Shown piece after piece: positions 1 to 10,500 of a stretch of 41,115 nucleotides of DNA (position 1 is the first letter of the stretch; each line of letters starts with the position of its first letter). The stretch spans positions 1-41,115 of the forward strand of contig JAPPNK010000024.1 in the NCBI GenBank assembly GCA_028818695.1. The letters are read 5' to 3'. The stretch comes from Candidatus Poribacteria bacterium (GTDB lineage Bacteria > Poribacteria > WGA-4E > GCA-2687025). The notes below the pieces were generated by a model. It was not told the origin of the DNA. It ran no database searches and saw nothing but the letters and a program-made list of their open reading frames with translations. The position numbers were made by a program, and so were the translations under genes.

Positions 1-480
1 ATATTGACCGTTTCTGATTTCGTCCAGACGTTGATGGTTGCCTGGTCAGTGTCGGAGTCGCCGTTGGCGTCGGCGGCTACGGCTTTGACAACAACTGCGG
101 CGCCGGTCGTTGAGCCTAAGTTGTCGTATGCGAAGTCGAAATCGCTTGAAACGCCTGGGCCATCGTCTGGCCATTCATGTTCTGGATCATCGTCGCCGTC
201 AGCCTCAACAGTCCAATCAACCCTGTCAACCAGGCTGTCCCCGTTTAGGTTAGTGAGCAAGGACGCCGTTGTGGTGTGCGAATCGCCTTCAAATATGTCG
301 GTTGCCGAAACCGTCATTTGAGTGATTAAAGACGTTTCGCTTTCGATAGCCGCGTTGCCGGGCGCGCCTATGAAGAAAGCGGCCGTTGCCGCAGCAAGCA
401 AGGTCAGCGCCGCTTTACGCAGCCGACTCTCGCGGGGGGGGGGTCATGAGAGTTCGCACGATTTCATTCAAATGACGCAC
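1..480 (-). CDS. Partial exported protein with Ig/PKD-like domain; start region frameshifted at a C10 tract
   Basis: The leftward reading frame runs without a stop from about position 433 to the window edge, so the gene is cut at its 3' end. It opens with a signal peptide (LRKAALTLLAAATAAFF then a small-residue region ending GNAA) followed by a mature part rich in D, T, V and G. Short motifs such as WTVEADGDDD and VVKAVAADANGDSD recall PKD or other Ig-like beta-sandwich domains of surface proteins. The signal-peptide frame has no start in the sequence as given: a run of ten C (minus strand) at 434-443 separates it from ATG 447 and from GTG 480, the latter preceded by AAAGGA. With nine C, both starts join the signal-peptide frame. 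The gene is therefore phase-variable, recently broken, or affected by a sequencing indel. Function unknown; probably secreted or on the cell surface. Confidence 0.6.
434..443. repeat. Homopolymer G10/C10 tract
   Basis: Ten consecutive G on the plus strand (C on the coding minus strand) lie between the likely start codons and the signal-peptide codons of the exported-protein gene. Loss of one base would restore a continuous frame. Such tracts are classic slipped-strand mispairing sites and also common sites of sequencing error. Confidence 0.85.
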
Positions 481-687
481 GTTTGCGTTTTCCTTTCTGG
501 CGGTTTCCCGCCGTGTAACTGAACGATTCTTGACAACATTCGGAACTATAGCATAGGCTTTGCCGCGCAGCAACTTTTTTGCGCAAACGAACCTCCGCCG
601 CATCATGACGATAACCTAAGCAGGTTTTTGAAACAACATCTTTTTCTGAACGCGATTCTTGAGTTGAGGCATTGTCAGCGCCCCCGC

Positions 688-716
688 TTGCCTTCAACGC
701 CCCCCCATGCTACACT
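688..716 (+). promoter_or_regulatory. Sigma-70-like promoter of the pyr operon
   Basis: TTGCCT at 688-693 and TACACT at 711-716 are separated by 17 bases, a near-consensus housekeeping promoter. It would start transcription around 723, some 58 bases before the first start codon at 781, with the PyrR-type hairpin entirely inside the leader. Confidence 0.6.
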
Positions 717-732
717 ATTTAGTTGAAGCGTC

Positions 733-766
733 AGCCTTTAATCGAGTCCAGCGAGGCTAGAAAGGC
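733..766 (+). promoter_or_regulatory. PyrR-binding RNA element in the pyr leader
   Basis: Positions 745-758 read AGUCCAGCGAGGCU in RNA, an exact match to the PyrR-binding loop consensus ARUCCNGNGAGGYU known from Bacillus pyr attenuators. It is enclosed by complementary arms: AGCCU (733-737) with AGGCU (754-758), and GCCUUU (734-739) with AAAGGC (761-766). No downstream terminator hairpin with a U-run is seen, and the Shine-Dalgarno AAGGAG (772-777) begins only six bases after the element. I infer translational repression by PyrR bound with UMP, as described in mycobacteria, rather than transcription attenuation. The pyrR gene itself is second in the operon, so the circuit would be autoregulatory. 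Confidence 0.8.
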
Positions 767-780
767 AGAAGAAGGAGCAT

Positions 781-1389
781 ATGTCCGCGCCGACGCCCAA
801 ACAGATCGTCGACTTTCTGCGCGCGCTCGGAGCGCTGAAAGACCTCCCCCGCGTCGGATGGCCGCTCAGAGGCGTCCGTAACGCCGAAAGCGTCGCCGAC
901 CATTCCTATCGAGTCGCCGTCCTCGCCATGGTTCTCGCCGACTGGATCGCCGACAACGGAACCCCCCTCGACGCCGAAAAAACGATGCGCATGGCTCTCT
1001 TGCATGACATCGCCGAAGCGAAAACGGGCGACATACCGAAACCGGTCTCCATACGCTTCCCACAGGGCTTCAAAGCGAAGATAGAGGCGGAAGCCGCCGC
1101 CGCGCTCCTTTCGCCGATGGGCGCCCTCGGCGGGCGGTATCGGGAGCTGCTGGACGAGTACGAACAGGGCGGAACGCTTGAAAGCGCCGTCGTCCACGCC
1201 GCCGACAAGCTGGAAACGCTCCTGCAGGCGTACGAATATGAAGCGTCCGGCTCCCGCCGTCTTGAAGATTTTTGGACGAACGCGCGCGAACTCAACGACC
1301 TGAACGACCTTCCCGCCGCGCAAAAGCTGTTCGAAGAGCTTGTCCGCCGACTGGAACAACTGCGGAGCGGAACCTATGAAAATGAGTAA
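781..1389 (+). CDS. HD-domain 5'-nucleotidase-like hydrolase (YfbR/HDDC2 family)
   Basis: This 202-residue protein has the metal-binding HD signature: H41 in ADHSYR, H75-D76 in LLHDIAEA, and D142 in HAADKLE, with the GDI segment (83-85) typical of HDDC2 and YfbR proteins. Known members remove phosphate from 5'-(deoxy)nucleoside monophosphates in the cytosol. As first gene of a pyrimidine biosynthesis operon it may adjust nucleotide monophosphate pools, which would tie in with PyrR sensing of UMP and UTP; that link is inference. The start at 781 is supported by AAGGAG four bases upstream. The end overlaps the pyrR start. Family assignment is firm, substrate is not. Confidence 0.85.
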   Translation: MSAPTPKQIVDFLRALGALKDLPRVGWPLRGVRNAESVADHSYRVAVLAMVLADWIADNGTPLDAEKTMRMALLHDIAEAKTGDIPKPVSIRFPQGFKAKIEAEAAAALLSPMGALGGRYRELLDEYEQGGTLESAVVHAADKLETLLQAYEYEASGSRRLEDFWTNARELNDLNDLPAAQKLFEELVRRLEQLRSGTYENE

Positions 1390-1939
1390 ACAGATCGAAA
1401 AAGCGCTGGTCATGACCGCCGAAGAGATGCGCAGGGCGCTCATCCGCATCGCCCACGAAATATGCGAACGCAACCGCGGCGTCCAACAGCTCGCGTTCAT
1501 CGGCATCCATTCGCGCGGTGACGCGCTCGCCCGGCGCATCGCCGCCAACATCGCCGCCATTGAAGAGCTGGAGCCGCCCGTCGGCGCCATCGACATCACC
1601 CTGCATCGAGACGACCTGGACCTGTTCAATCGACAAGCGCTCGCCGGAAGCCGCACAAGTATCAACTTCGCCATCGACGGAATGCGCGTCATCTTAGTCG
1701 ACGATGTGTTATACACAGGGCGCACGATACGCGCCGCGCTGGACGCCTTGACCCACTTTGGGCGCCCTGCCAGCGTTCAGCTTGCCGCGCTCATCGACCG
1801 GGGCCACCGCGAGCTCCCGATCGCCGCCGATTATGTCGGAAAAAACATACCCACCTCCAAGCGCGAGACGGTCGTCGTCGCCATCGAAGAAAAGGACGGA
1901 CGGGACGCCGTGACGATATGCGAAGAGGCGGACGAATGA
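1376..1939 (+). CDS. pyrR: PyrR: pyr operon RNA-binding regulator / uracil phosphoribosyltransferase
   Basis: A protein of 187 residues, the usual PyrR length. The PRPP-binding loop is VDDVLYTGRT, preceded by the hydrophobic strand MRVILV, and the C-terminal stretch ALIDRGHRELPI followed by YVGKNIPTS is characteristic of PyrR. The protein binds conserved stem-loops in pyr mRNA when loaded with UMP or UTP and usually also has uracil phosphoribosyltransferase activity. The start ATG at 1376 follows GGAGCGG and overlaps the last codons of the HD gene; ATG 1382 is an alternative. Its stop overlaps the pyrC start (ATGA). The matching RNA target is in the leader of this same operon at 733-766, which strongly supports the call. 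Confidence 0.95.
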   Translation: MKMSKQIEKALVMTAEEMRRALIRIAHEICERNRGVQQLAFIGIHSRGDALARRIAANIAAIEELEPPVGAIDITLHRDDLDLFNRQALAGSRTSINFAIDGMRVILVDDVLYTGRTIRAALDALTHFGRPASVQLAALIDRGHRELPIAADYVGKNIPTSKRETVVVAIEEKDGRDAVTICEEADE

Positions 1940-3213
1940 GCCTGCTGATCCAGAACGGCGATCTCATTTTGCCGGGCGGTCGAATCGAAACCGGGCTGGA
2001 CATTCGACTGCGCGGGGAAAAGATCGCCGAGATCGGACGCGGTCTGTCCCTGAACGGCGAGAAAACCTTCAACGCCGATGGAATGCTCGTAACGCCCAGC
2101 CTCATCGATATGCATGTTCATCTGCGCGACCCTGGGCAGACGCACAAGGAGACGCTCGAAACGGGCGGACAGGCTGCCGCGGCAGGCGGCTTCACGCAGG
2201 CGGTCTGTATGGCGAACACAGACCCGGCGCTTGATTCGCCTGAGCTGATAATAGACCTTTTGAAACGCGCCGAGACGCGCTGCCCCGTCGATATCCGCCC
2301 CGTCGGCGCGATCACGCTCGGCATCAACGGCGAACGCCCGGCGCCTTACGACGCGCTGCTCAAGGCAGGCGCCTGCGCCTTTTCAGACGACGGCAAAAGC
2401 GCCATGGATGAAGGGATCATGCGCCGTCTCTTGAAAAAAAGCGCCCGGCGCGATTTTCCCGTGCTTGTCCACTGCGAAGATCCGCTCATTGCCGGAGAGG
2501 GCGTCATCAACAGCGGCGAGACAGCCAAAGCGCTCGGCGTCCCAGGCATCCCGCCCTCCGCTGAAGAGGCGGTCGTCGCGCGCGACGCGCGGCTCTGCCT
2601 TGAAACAGGCGGGCGTCTGCATATACAGCATCTCACAACGCGGGCGGGGGTTGAGATCGTCCGCCGGGCGAAGGCTCTCGGCGCGAACATGACCGCGGAG
2701 GCATGCCCGCACCACTTCGCGCTGGACGACTCTGCCGTCTTGACGCATGGCGCGGACGCCAAGATGAATCCCCCCCTGCGGACGCGGGACGACATGGACG
2801 CGCTCATCGAAGGGCTGGCGGACGGCGCCATCGACGCGATTGCGACCGACCATGCGCCGCATTCTCCCGACGAGAAGGCGCGCGGGCTTCTGGACGCGCC
2901 GTTCGGCGTCATCGGGCTGGAGCTGTGCGTTCCGCTTGTGTGGACGCATCTCGTGTTAAAAGGAAAGATGAGCGCCGTTGAGGCGGTCGACAAGATGACG
3001 CGGGCGCCTGCGGAGATACTGCGCCTGCCGGTTCCGTCTCTGGAGATCGGCGCGCCTGCGGACATCGCCGTCATCGATCCGCATTTAGAGATCGCCGTCA
3101 GCGGCAACGAGATTTTTTCAAAAAGCGGCAACACGCCTTTTATGGGCGCGCGCCTGCGCGGTTGGCCTGTCTTAACCGTACGGCGCGGAACCGCTCTCTT
3201 TCAAAGGAGCTGA
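1936..3213 (+). CDS. pyrC: Dihydroorotase, PyrC
   Basis: A 425-residue type I dihydroorotase, the cyclisation step from carbamoyl aspartate to dihydroorotate. The zinc-binding HVHLRDPG motif has H60 and H62; the central VHCEDP and IQHLTT segments and the C-terminal TDHAPHSP motif (Asp305) complete the amidohydrolase metal site. The ATG at 1936 overlaps the pyrR stop by four bases and gives the normal N terminus MSLLIQNG. It sits directly between pyrR and carA. The usual neighbour pyrB (aspartate carbamoyltransferase) is missing here, so that step must be encoded elsewhere. Confidence 0.95.
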   Translation: MSLLIQNGDLILPGGRIETGLDIRLRGEKIAEIGRGLSLNGEKTFNADGMLVTPSLIDMHVHLRDPGQTHKETLETGGQAAAAGGFTQAVCMANTDPALDSPELIIDLLKRAETRCPVDIRPVGAITLGINGERPAPYDALLKAGACAFSDDGKSAMDEGIMRRLLKKSARRDFPVLVHCEDPLIAGEGVINSGETAKALGVPGIPPSAEEAVVARDARLCLETGGRLHIQHLTTRAGVEIVRRAKALGANMTAEACPHHFALDDSAVLTHGADAKMNPPLRTRDDMDALIEGLADGAIDAIATDHAPHSPDEKARGLLDAPFGVIGLELCVPLVWTHLVLKGKMSAVEAVDKMTRAPAEILRLPVPSLEIGAPADIAVIDPHLEIAVSGNEIFSKSGNTPFMGARLRGWPVLTVRRGTALFQRS

Positions 3214-3215
3214 AT

Positions 3216-4307
3216 ATGGACGCTCTGCTCGCTCTCGAAGATGGAACCGTATGGCGCGGACAAGCGTTCGGAGCCGCCGGAACCGGCGAAGGGGAACTGG
3301 TCTTCAACACCAGCATGACCGGCTACCAGGAGGCGTTGACCGACCCGTCCTACGCCGGACAGATTCTTGTGATGACCTACCCGCTCATCGGCAACTACGG
3401 CGCGCCGGACGAGGACAACGAGTCGGAAAAGATACATGTCGAGGGTTTCGTTGTGCGCGAATACACGGCGCATTACAGCAACTGGCGCGCTCGGCGCAGC
3501 CTCGGCGAGTTCATGGAGGAGCACGGCGTTCTCGGCATTCAGGGCATCGACACGCGCGCCTTGACGCGCAAGATACGCGGCGGAGGCGAGCTGCGCGCCG
3601 TCGTTTCGACAGACGTTTCGGATGCGGCGGCGCTGGTGGAGCGGGCGCGTCAATTTGCCGGGCTTGAAGGCGCCGACCTCGCGCAGAGCGTCACTTTGAG
3701 CAGCCCGAAAGTCTGGGAAAAAAGCGAAGGCGAACAGCCCTTTCGAGTCGCGGCGTACGATTTCGGAATGAAGCGCAACATTGCGCGTATGCTGACGCAG
3801 CATCGGTGCGAAGTGACCGCCGTCCCCGCCGCCTACTCGGCAGGCGATCTTTTGAAAATGAAACCGGACGGCGTCTTTTTATCGAACGGGCCAGGCGACC
3901 CCGGCGCCGTTCAGTACGCCGTCGAGGAGATACGCAAGCTGATCGGAAAAACGCCGATCTTCGGCATCTGCCTAGGGCATCAGCTGCTCGGTCTGGCGAT
4001 GGGAGGGACGCGCTTTAAAATGAAATTTGGACATCGGGGCGCGAATCAGCCGGTGCGGCGGATCGACACGGGGCAGGTTGAAATCACCTCCCAAAACCAC
4101 AGCTTCTGCATCGATCCCGACTCGCTGAAACATACGAACGTTGAGACGACACATATCAATCTGAACGACGGCACGCTGGAGGGGCTTCGGCACAGGGACT
4201 ATCCGCTTTTTTCGGTTCAGTACCATCCCGAAGCCTCGCCAGGCCCCCATGACGCCGCTTATCTGTTTCAGCGGTTTGTCGACATGATGAAAGACCAGCG
4301 GCGGTAA
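3216..4307 (+). CDS. carA: Carbamoyl-phosphate synthase small subunit, CarA
   Basis: The 363-residue glutamine amidotransferase subunit, which hydrolyses glutamine and passes ammonia to CarB. The N-terminal domain carries the family signatures [10 protein letters not shown] and [10 protein letters not shown]. The class I GATase domain has the nucleophile Cys252 in GICLGHQ and the His337/Glu339 pair in [12 protein letters not shown] 3216 comes two bases after the pyrC stop and follows AAAGGAG. Length, motif order and partner (carB, 37 bases downstream) all match the family. Confidence 0.96.
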   Translation: MDALLALEDGTVWRGQAFGAAGTGEGELVFNTSMTGYQEALTDPSYAGQILVMTYPLIGNYGAPDEDNESEKIHVEGFVVREYTAHYSNWRARRSLGEFMEEHGVLGIQGIDTRALTRKIRGGGELRAVVSTDVSDAAALVERARQFAGLEGADLAQSVTLSSPKVWEKSEGEQPFRVAAYDFGMKRNIARMLTQHRCEVTAVPAAYSAGDLLKMKPDGVFLSNGPGDPGAVQYAVEEIRKLIGKTPIFGICLGHQLLGLAMGGTRFKMKFGHRGANQPVRRIDTGQVEITSQNHSFCIDPDSLKHTNVETTHINLNDGTLEGLRHRDYPLFSVQYHPEASPGPHDAAYLFQRFVDMMKDQRR

Positions 4308-4344
4308 CGCCGAAACGCAAAAGAGAGGCGGCAAAAAGGACGAT

Positions 4345-7300
4345 ATGCCGAAACGCGACGACATCCAAAAAATACTGCTCATCGGGTCTGGACCGATCGT
4401 CATCGGGCAGGCGTGCGAATTCGACTACTCAGGCTCGCAGGCATGCAAGGCGCTGCGCGAGGACGGGTATGAGATCGCGCTTGTCAACAACAACCCGGCG
4501 ACGATCATGACCGATCCTGAAATGGCTGACCGCACCTATATTGAGCCGCTCACCGCCGCGACGCTTGAGCAGGTGATTGAAGCGGAGCGGCCGGACGCGC
4601 TGCTGCCGACGCTCGGCGGACAGACAGGGTTGAACCTCGCCGTCCAGCTCGCCGAAGCAGGCATACTTGAACGCTACAGCGTAGAGCTGATTGGGGCGAA
4701 GCTGCCCGCCATCCAAAAAGCGGAGAGCCGGCTGCTTTTCAAACAGGCGATGCTGAACATCGGCATGAAGCTGCCGAAAAGCCGCGTCGTGCGCTCGCTT
4801 GACGAGGCGATGGACGCGCTGAACGAGATACCGTTTCCGCTCATTCTGCGCCCTGGGTTCACGCTCAGCGGAAAAGGCGGCGGCATCGCCTACAACATCG
4901 AAGAGTACCGCGAGATGATCGCGGACGGCTTGCGCATCAGCCCCGCCAACGAAACGCTTGTGGAAGAAAGCGTCATCGGCTGGAAAGAGTATGAGCTGGA
5001 GGTGATGCGCGACGCCGCCGACAATGTCGTGATCATCTGCTCCATCGAGAACATCGACCCGATGGGTCTGCATACGGGCGACAGCGTCACGGTCGCGCCG
5101 GCGCAGACGCTCACCGACAAAGAGTATCAACAGATGCGCGACGCCTCCATCCGCATCATACGCGAGATCGGCGTCGACACGGGCGGCTCCAACATTCAGT
5201 TTGCCGTCAACCCTGAAGACGGGCGGCAGGTTGTCATTGAGATGAACCCGCGCGTCTCCCGCTCCTCCGCGCTCGCCTCCAAGGCGACAGGGTTTCCGAT
5301 CGCCAAGATCGCCGCGAAGCTCGCCGTCGGCTATACGCTGGACGAGATACCGAACGACATCACCCGCCAGACGCCCGCGTCGTTTGAGCCGACCATCGAT
5401 TATGTTGTTACGAAGGTTCCGCGCTGGGCGTTTGAGAAATTTCCGAATGTCGATGCGACCTTGACGACCTCCATGAAGTCGGTCGGGGAGGCGATGTCGA
5501 TCGGGCGTTCGTTCAAGGAATCGCTGCAAAAAGCGCTGCGATCCATGGAGACCGGCTGGACAGGTTTGGACAATCCTCCCGTCGCCGATTTGCCGCTGTC
5601 GGAGCTGCCCGGCAAGCTGAACGTGCCGAACGCAGAGCGGCTTTTTTTCATTAAACAAGCGTTTCAAAAGGGCATGTCGGTTGAGCAGATTCACACGCAC
5701 ACGCGCATCGACCCGTTCTTTTTACACAACATACGGGAGCTGGTGGAGGCGGAGCGCGCCGCCGTTCAGAAGAGCGGTCTGTTTTTTCAAAACGGCTCCA
5801 ACAGCGAGAAACAGCGGGAGGAGCTGCTTCGGCTGAAGCGCCTCGGTTTTGGCGATCAGCAGCTCGCCGACCTTTGGGATAGGGACGAATCGGAGGTGCG
5901 AACGCTGCGCAAGTCGCTTGGGATCGCGCCCGTCTATAAGCTGGTCGATACGTGCGCGGCTGAGTTTGAGGCGTACACGCCGTATTACTACTCCACCTAC
6001 GAGGAGGAGAGCGAAGCGCCGCCGTCCGATCGGAATAAGATACTCATTCTCGGCGGAGGGCCAAACCGCATCGGGCAGGGGATTGAGTTTGATTACTGCT
6101 GCGTCCACGCAGCGCTCGCCCTGCGCGAGGACGGGTACGAGACGATCATGGTGAACAGCAACCCTGAGACGGTCAGCACCGACTACGACACCTCCGACCG
6201 CCTTTATTTTGAGCCGTTGACGCGCGAGAGCGTTTTAGACATCATTGAAAACGAGCGGCCGGACGGGGTGATCGTTCAATTTGGCGGTCAAACGCCGTTG
6301 AATCTCGCCGGCGCGCTGAAAGAAGCGGGCGCGGCGATCATCGGCACCGACCCTGACAACATCGACCGGGCGGAAGACCGGCAGCGGTTCAAGGAGGTTC
6401 TGGACAAGTGTGGACTGCGACAGCCGCCCAACGACACCGCCGTTTCGTTTGAAGAGGCGCGCGGGATCGCCGCCCGCATCGGCTATCCGACGCTTGTTCG
6501 CCCCTCCTATGTTCTAGGGGGAAGGGCGATGCAGATCGTTCACTCGGACGACGAGCTGCGCGAATATCTGCGCCACGCCGTCGAGGCGTCGCCCGACAAG
6601 CCGATTCTCATCGACAAGTATCTGGAGTCCGCAATTGAGATCGATGTGGACGCGGTCTGCGACAGCGAGACGGTCGTCATCGGCGGCATTATGGAGCATA
6701 TCGAAGAGGCGGGGATTCATTCGGGCGACAGCGACTGCGTCATTCCGCCGTACTCTCTCGGCGACGACCAGCTGGACGCGATCCGCGCGGCGACCATGGC
6801 TCTGGCGCGGGAGCTGAATGTGATTGGGCTGATGAACATTCAGTACGCTTTTCAGGGGGACGATCTGTACACGCTGGAGGTGAACCCGCGCGCCTCGCGC
6901 ACGATTCCGTATGTCAGCAAGGCGATCGGGACGCCGCTGGCGAAGCTGGCGGCGCGCGTCATGACAGGTAAAAAGCTTGCGAATTTAGGTTTCACACAGG
7001 AACGGACGCCGGAATACTTCAGCGTCAAGGCGCCTGTCTTTCCGTTCGACCGCCTGCCTGGGGCGGACCCGCTGCTTGGACCGGAGATGAAATCGACGGG
7101 CGAAGTGATGGGGATCGATCCAAGTTTTGGGCGCGCCTTTGCCAAAGCGCAGATCGGAACGGGGCATCCGCTGCCGACCAGCGGAACCGCCTTCATGAGC
7201 GTCCGCAACAAGGACAAGCGGGGGGCGGCGCTCCTTGCGCGTCAGCTGCGCGACCTCGGCTTCAACATCGTCGCGACGCACGGCACCGCGCGCGCTGTCG

Positions 7301-7581
7301 CCAGAGCGGGCGTTTCGGTGGATCTTGTGCATAGCATCGGAAAAGGGCGTCCGACGATCCATGACTATGTGAAAAACAACGCGGTCGACTTGATCATCAA
7401 CACGCCGAGCGGGGGAAGCCACGCGCCGAACGAAGACAAGATACGCGCGATGGCAGTTGAGCGGAATATCACGCTCATCACGACGCTGGCGGGAGCGCAG
7501 GCGAGCGTTCATGGCATCCAAGCCGCCATTGAGCGCGGACTCACCCCTCGGCCGATACAGTCATATTACGGCAAGGCGTAA
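4345..7581 (+). CDS. carB: Carbamoyl-phosphate synthase large subunit, CarB
   Basis: A full-length 1078-residue CarB that forms carbamoyl phosphate from bicarbonate, ammonia and two ATP. The two homologous halves are obvious: each begins with a GSGP/GGGP nucleotide motif ([18 protein letters not shown] near residue 13 and [18 protein letters not shown] near 571), followed by ATP-grasp segments with [12 protein letters not shown] in the first half and [12 protein letters not shown] in the second. The C-terminal MGS-type allosteric domain (about 950-1078) contains the [13 protein letters not shown] and INTPSGG segments, where UMP inhibits and ornithine or IMP activates in known enzymes. It is the last gene of the pyr operon; the next gene is convergent, ten bases away, and no terminator hairpin is evident. 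Confidence 0.97.
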   Translation: MPKRDDIQKILLIGSGPIVIGQACEFDYSGSQACKALREDGYEIALVNNNPATIMTDPEMADRTYIEPLTAATLEQVIEAERPDALLPTLGGQTGLNLAVQLAEAGILERYSVELIGAKLPAIQKAESRLLFKQAMLNIGMKLPKSRVVRSLDEAMDALNEIPFPLILRPGFTLSGKGGGIAYNIEEYREMIADGLRISPANETLVEESVIGWKEYELEVMRDAADNVVIICSIENIDPMGLHTGDSVTVAPAQTLTDKEYQQMRDASIRIIREIGVDTGGSNIQFAVNPEDGRQVVIEMNPRVSRSSALASKATGFPIAKIAAKLAVGYTLDEIPNDITRQTPASFEPTIDYVVTKVPRWAFEKFPNVDATLTTSMKSVGEAMSIGRSFKESLQKALRSMETGWTGLDNPPVADLPLSELPGKLNVPNAERLFFIKQAFQKGMSVEQIHTHTRIDPFFLHNIRELVEAERAAVQKSGLFFQNGSNSEKQREELLRLKRLGFGDQQLADLWDRDESEVRTLRKSLGIAPVYKLVDTCAAEFEAYTPYYYSTYEEESEAPPSDRNKILILGGGPNRIGQGIEFDYCCVHAALALREDGYETIMVNSNPETVSTDYDTSDRLYFEPLTRESVLDIIENERPDGVIVQFGGQTPLNLAGALKEAGAAIIGTDPDNIDRAEDRQRFKEVLDKCGLRQPPNDTAVSFEEARGIAARIGYPTLVRPSYVLGGRAMQIVHSDDELREYLRHAVEASPDKPILIDKYLESAIEIDVDAVCDSETVVIGGIMEHIEEAGIHSGDSDCVIPPYSLGDDQLDAIRAATMALARELNVIGLMNIQYAFQGDDLYTLEVNPRASRTIPYVSKAIGTPLAKLAARVMTGKKLANLGFTQERTPEYFSVKAPVFPFDRLPGADPLLGPEMKSTGEVMGIDPSFGRAFAKAQIGTGHPLPTSGTAFMSVRNKDKRGAALLARQLRDLGFNIVATHGTARAVARAGVSVDLVHSIGKGRPTIHDYVKNNAVDLIINTPSGGSHAPNEDKIRAMAVERNITLITTLAGAQASVHGIQAAIERGLTPRPIQSYYGKA

Positions 7582-7591
7582 CGCCGATCCC

Positions 7592-10500
7592 TCACAGCTC
7601 CGCCGTCAACTCCAGGTCGAACCGATGCTCGGTCGGCCGTCCGCCCGCGTCCAGCATTCGATAATTCGCCCGAAACGTCAGATCTGTCCAGCTGCGAACG
7701 CGGTATTCGCCCTCCGCGCGCGCCTCCCGGCTCCAGCCCTCATAAAATCGAAACGCCGAGAGAGACGGCAGCTCCCCCGCGCTGGAACCGTTCGCCAGAC
7801 GAAACGACAGCTCCGCCCTGCCCTTCCCAAAAGACGACCATGACCCGCTCAACTCCGCCCCGCGCGTCAACGAACTGCCCGAGGCGTCTTCATCCGGCAG
7901 ACCGACGCGCGACTCGGAAGCCGACTCCGTCTTCCGCTCAAAACGCAGCCCGACCGTCCATGTCCGATCCCACTCATACCGCGCGCCCGCCGCCGCCAGC
8001 CGTTCCAGACGCCGCAGATCCGACTCCCCCTCAACGAGATGGCGCGACCTGCGCCGTTCCGACTCGCCCTCAAGCGACCACCGCTTTAACAGCGTCCAGA
8101 CGCCGCGAAACCGCGTTGACGCGCTCTTCGTTCGGCGCGTTTCATCGTTGAACCGCCTGTTTAATGTTTCCCGCTCCGTGAAGCTCGCGTCCGCCAAAAC
8201 GGGCTTCCCCTCTTGCAGCTCGGCTTGAACCGACGCGCGAAGCTGCGCCGACCGCTGACCGTACGCTGTTTGCGCCCCGCGAAAGTTTTTCCACAATAGC
8301 AGCTCCTGAAACGAGGCGTCCTCCTGCTCCTCTTCGGCGCTCCACCGCGCGCTGCATGAAACAGCCCTCAGCGCCGCCTGCAGAAGCCCGCCTGTCGATT
8401 CCTCCGACATTCGAAACAGGCGCGACGGATCCAAGCGCCCGCGCAGCTGCGCCTCTAAAGCGCCGACAGGCTGATCGCCCACCGTGCGCGCCACGCGCAC
8501 ATAATCGCCCTCCTCCGCGTCGGCAACATAACGCTGCTCGTCCACCTTGACATGCGTCCCTTGACCCGGCAGCAGCGGCACGGGGGTTCCGTTCACTTCG
8601 ATGACGTTCGTAAAAATCTCCTCGCGCTTGCTGGACAGCCGTTTGTCGATCTCAAAATGGGCGCCTAGGTCCAACGCCCCCTGAAACGGCGCCGCGTTTC
8701 CGTCCAGCTGCGCGATATATGAGGCGGACGCTGAATCGTTGGAATCGTCCAGCAGGCGCAGCGTCCGCCTGCCAAACGACGCAGACGCATGCCGGCGGCG
8801 CAAATCCAGCCTGTAAGTCTCGGCGCGGCTGCTTGGAGTCCAGACGCCCTCGGCGAAGCGGCGCGCCTCCCGTTCCGTCTCAAACCGCGCGCCGATAAAG
8901 CCTGTCGAAACCGAATAAGCGTCGGCGCGCTGGGTCAGGTTTCGGTTGAAGCCCCCCTCAACCGCTTCATCCGCCAGCTCTTCTGAAAGGAATCGGGAGC
9001 CTGCGTATTCGGCGCGGACGCCGCCTATTTCATGCGCCAGCGTCCATTCATTTTCCGCTTTCTGATGCGATTCGCTTTCAGTCGATTGCCGCCGTTGGAG
9101 CTGCAGCTCGGGCAGTCCGTTTCGTTGAAAAAGCGCGCCGCCGCCCAGCTGCCGCCTGTCCGCGTCATAAACGGCGTCCGCATGCCGTTCTGACGTCCGC
9201 CCGACATTTCCGCGCAGCGTCAGACCGTTCAACGGCTCCGCGTTGACGCGCCCCGCCCACCGCGTCTCTTCGGGCGGCTCCAGAGTAGGCGGCGCCGACA
9301 GAGCTCCCCCTAAACGCGCGTCCCCAAAACCGCCCTCCGACCAGCCCTCCGCAAACGCCTGCGCATAACGCGCGCCTCCGCGCCGACTCCTGCTGGTCGC
9401 TCCAATCGGCAGATAGCCTCGGCCGAGACGCTCTCCTTCCCCGGACGCTTGAATCCATCCGCCGTCCGCGCTGGTTTCAAACCGCCACGCCCCGCTCGCT
9501 TCATGCGCAGAGAGGCGGGCGAGCGTGTTCGGGTTGAACCGCTGCATAGCCCATTCGCCGCGCATTCGCAAAAACTGCGTTGGGTTCAAAACCGCATCGA
9601 ATGCGGCGATTTGACGCTGCGTTGGAGGGTCTAGCTGTTTTCCGTCGGCTGTTTGCGTTTCGCCCCGCCGCAGCGCCTCCATGTCCGCCTCGGTCAACGG
9701 CGCGAGCGGACGCGACCTGTCGTCCGACTCAACGGCGTAGGTAACGCCCGCTTCGCCGCTTCCGCCCGACATGTTGAACTGCAGAGGCGCCCCGACGCGC
9801 CCCGCGTAAAGGCTTCGGCTCCATCCTTCGTCTTCAGGCGCATATTCGTAGTCGACGCGGATGATGTCGTTGCGCGTCAACAGACGGCGCGGCGTGAATT
9901 CAACGACGGGATCGCCGTAATCGCGGATCACATAATCGTTGTTTTCGCCGCGCTTCATTCGCTCGCCGTTGAGCCACACCTTTTCGCTGCCGGCGATCAT
10001 GACGACATATCTGTTTCTCGACGCGACGCGGTACTCGCTGCGCCCTTCCTCCGCGGCGAGGACGACGCTGTCGGAATGCCCCTTCGGGAGAGCCGCCGCC
10101 GCCTGCAGATTGAAGCCGTTGAATCTTCCCGACGCCCGCATTCCAAGCATAGAGCGGCGAAACAGCGCCAGTTCAGGACCGCGCAGGGACAGCTCCCCGT
10201 CCCCGACCGCCGCCTCAATCGACTCGCTGCGCAGCTGTATGCGCGTCTGGTCTAGCTGGCTGATCTGCTCTGTGACGCCTTCAGGTTGAAACGGCAGCCG
10301 CTGATCTGTCAGCGCGGCAGAGACCATGACGCCGGGCAGTATCTCTCCGTCCAGATTCAGATAGAGACTCTGGTCTGGGGCGAAGGAGCGGCGGTTCCCG
10401 GCGCTCAATCCGAACGTTTTGGCGCCGCTCACCTGGAGCAGGCTGGGATCGAACGAAGCCGGTCCCGCCTTTGGACGCGCCGGCGGCTCCCACTCGAGCG

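Noticed and set aside
4-522. Rightward open frames over the first 500 bases
   Set aside because: They are antisense shadows of the leftward signal-peptide protein, lack ribosome sites, and their residue composition is not protein-like.
4429-5700. Long 423-codon antisense frame within carB
   Set aside because: GC-rich shadow of a well-conserved gene; composition dominated by R, H and L with no domain pattern.
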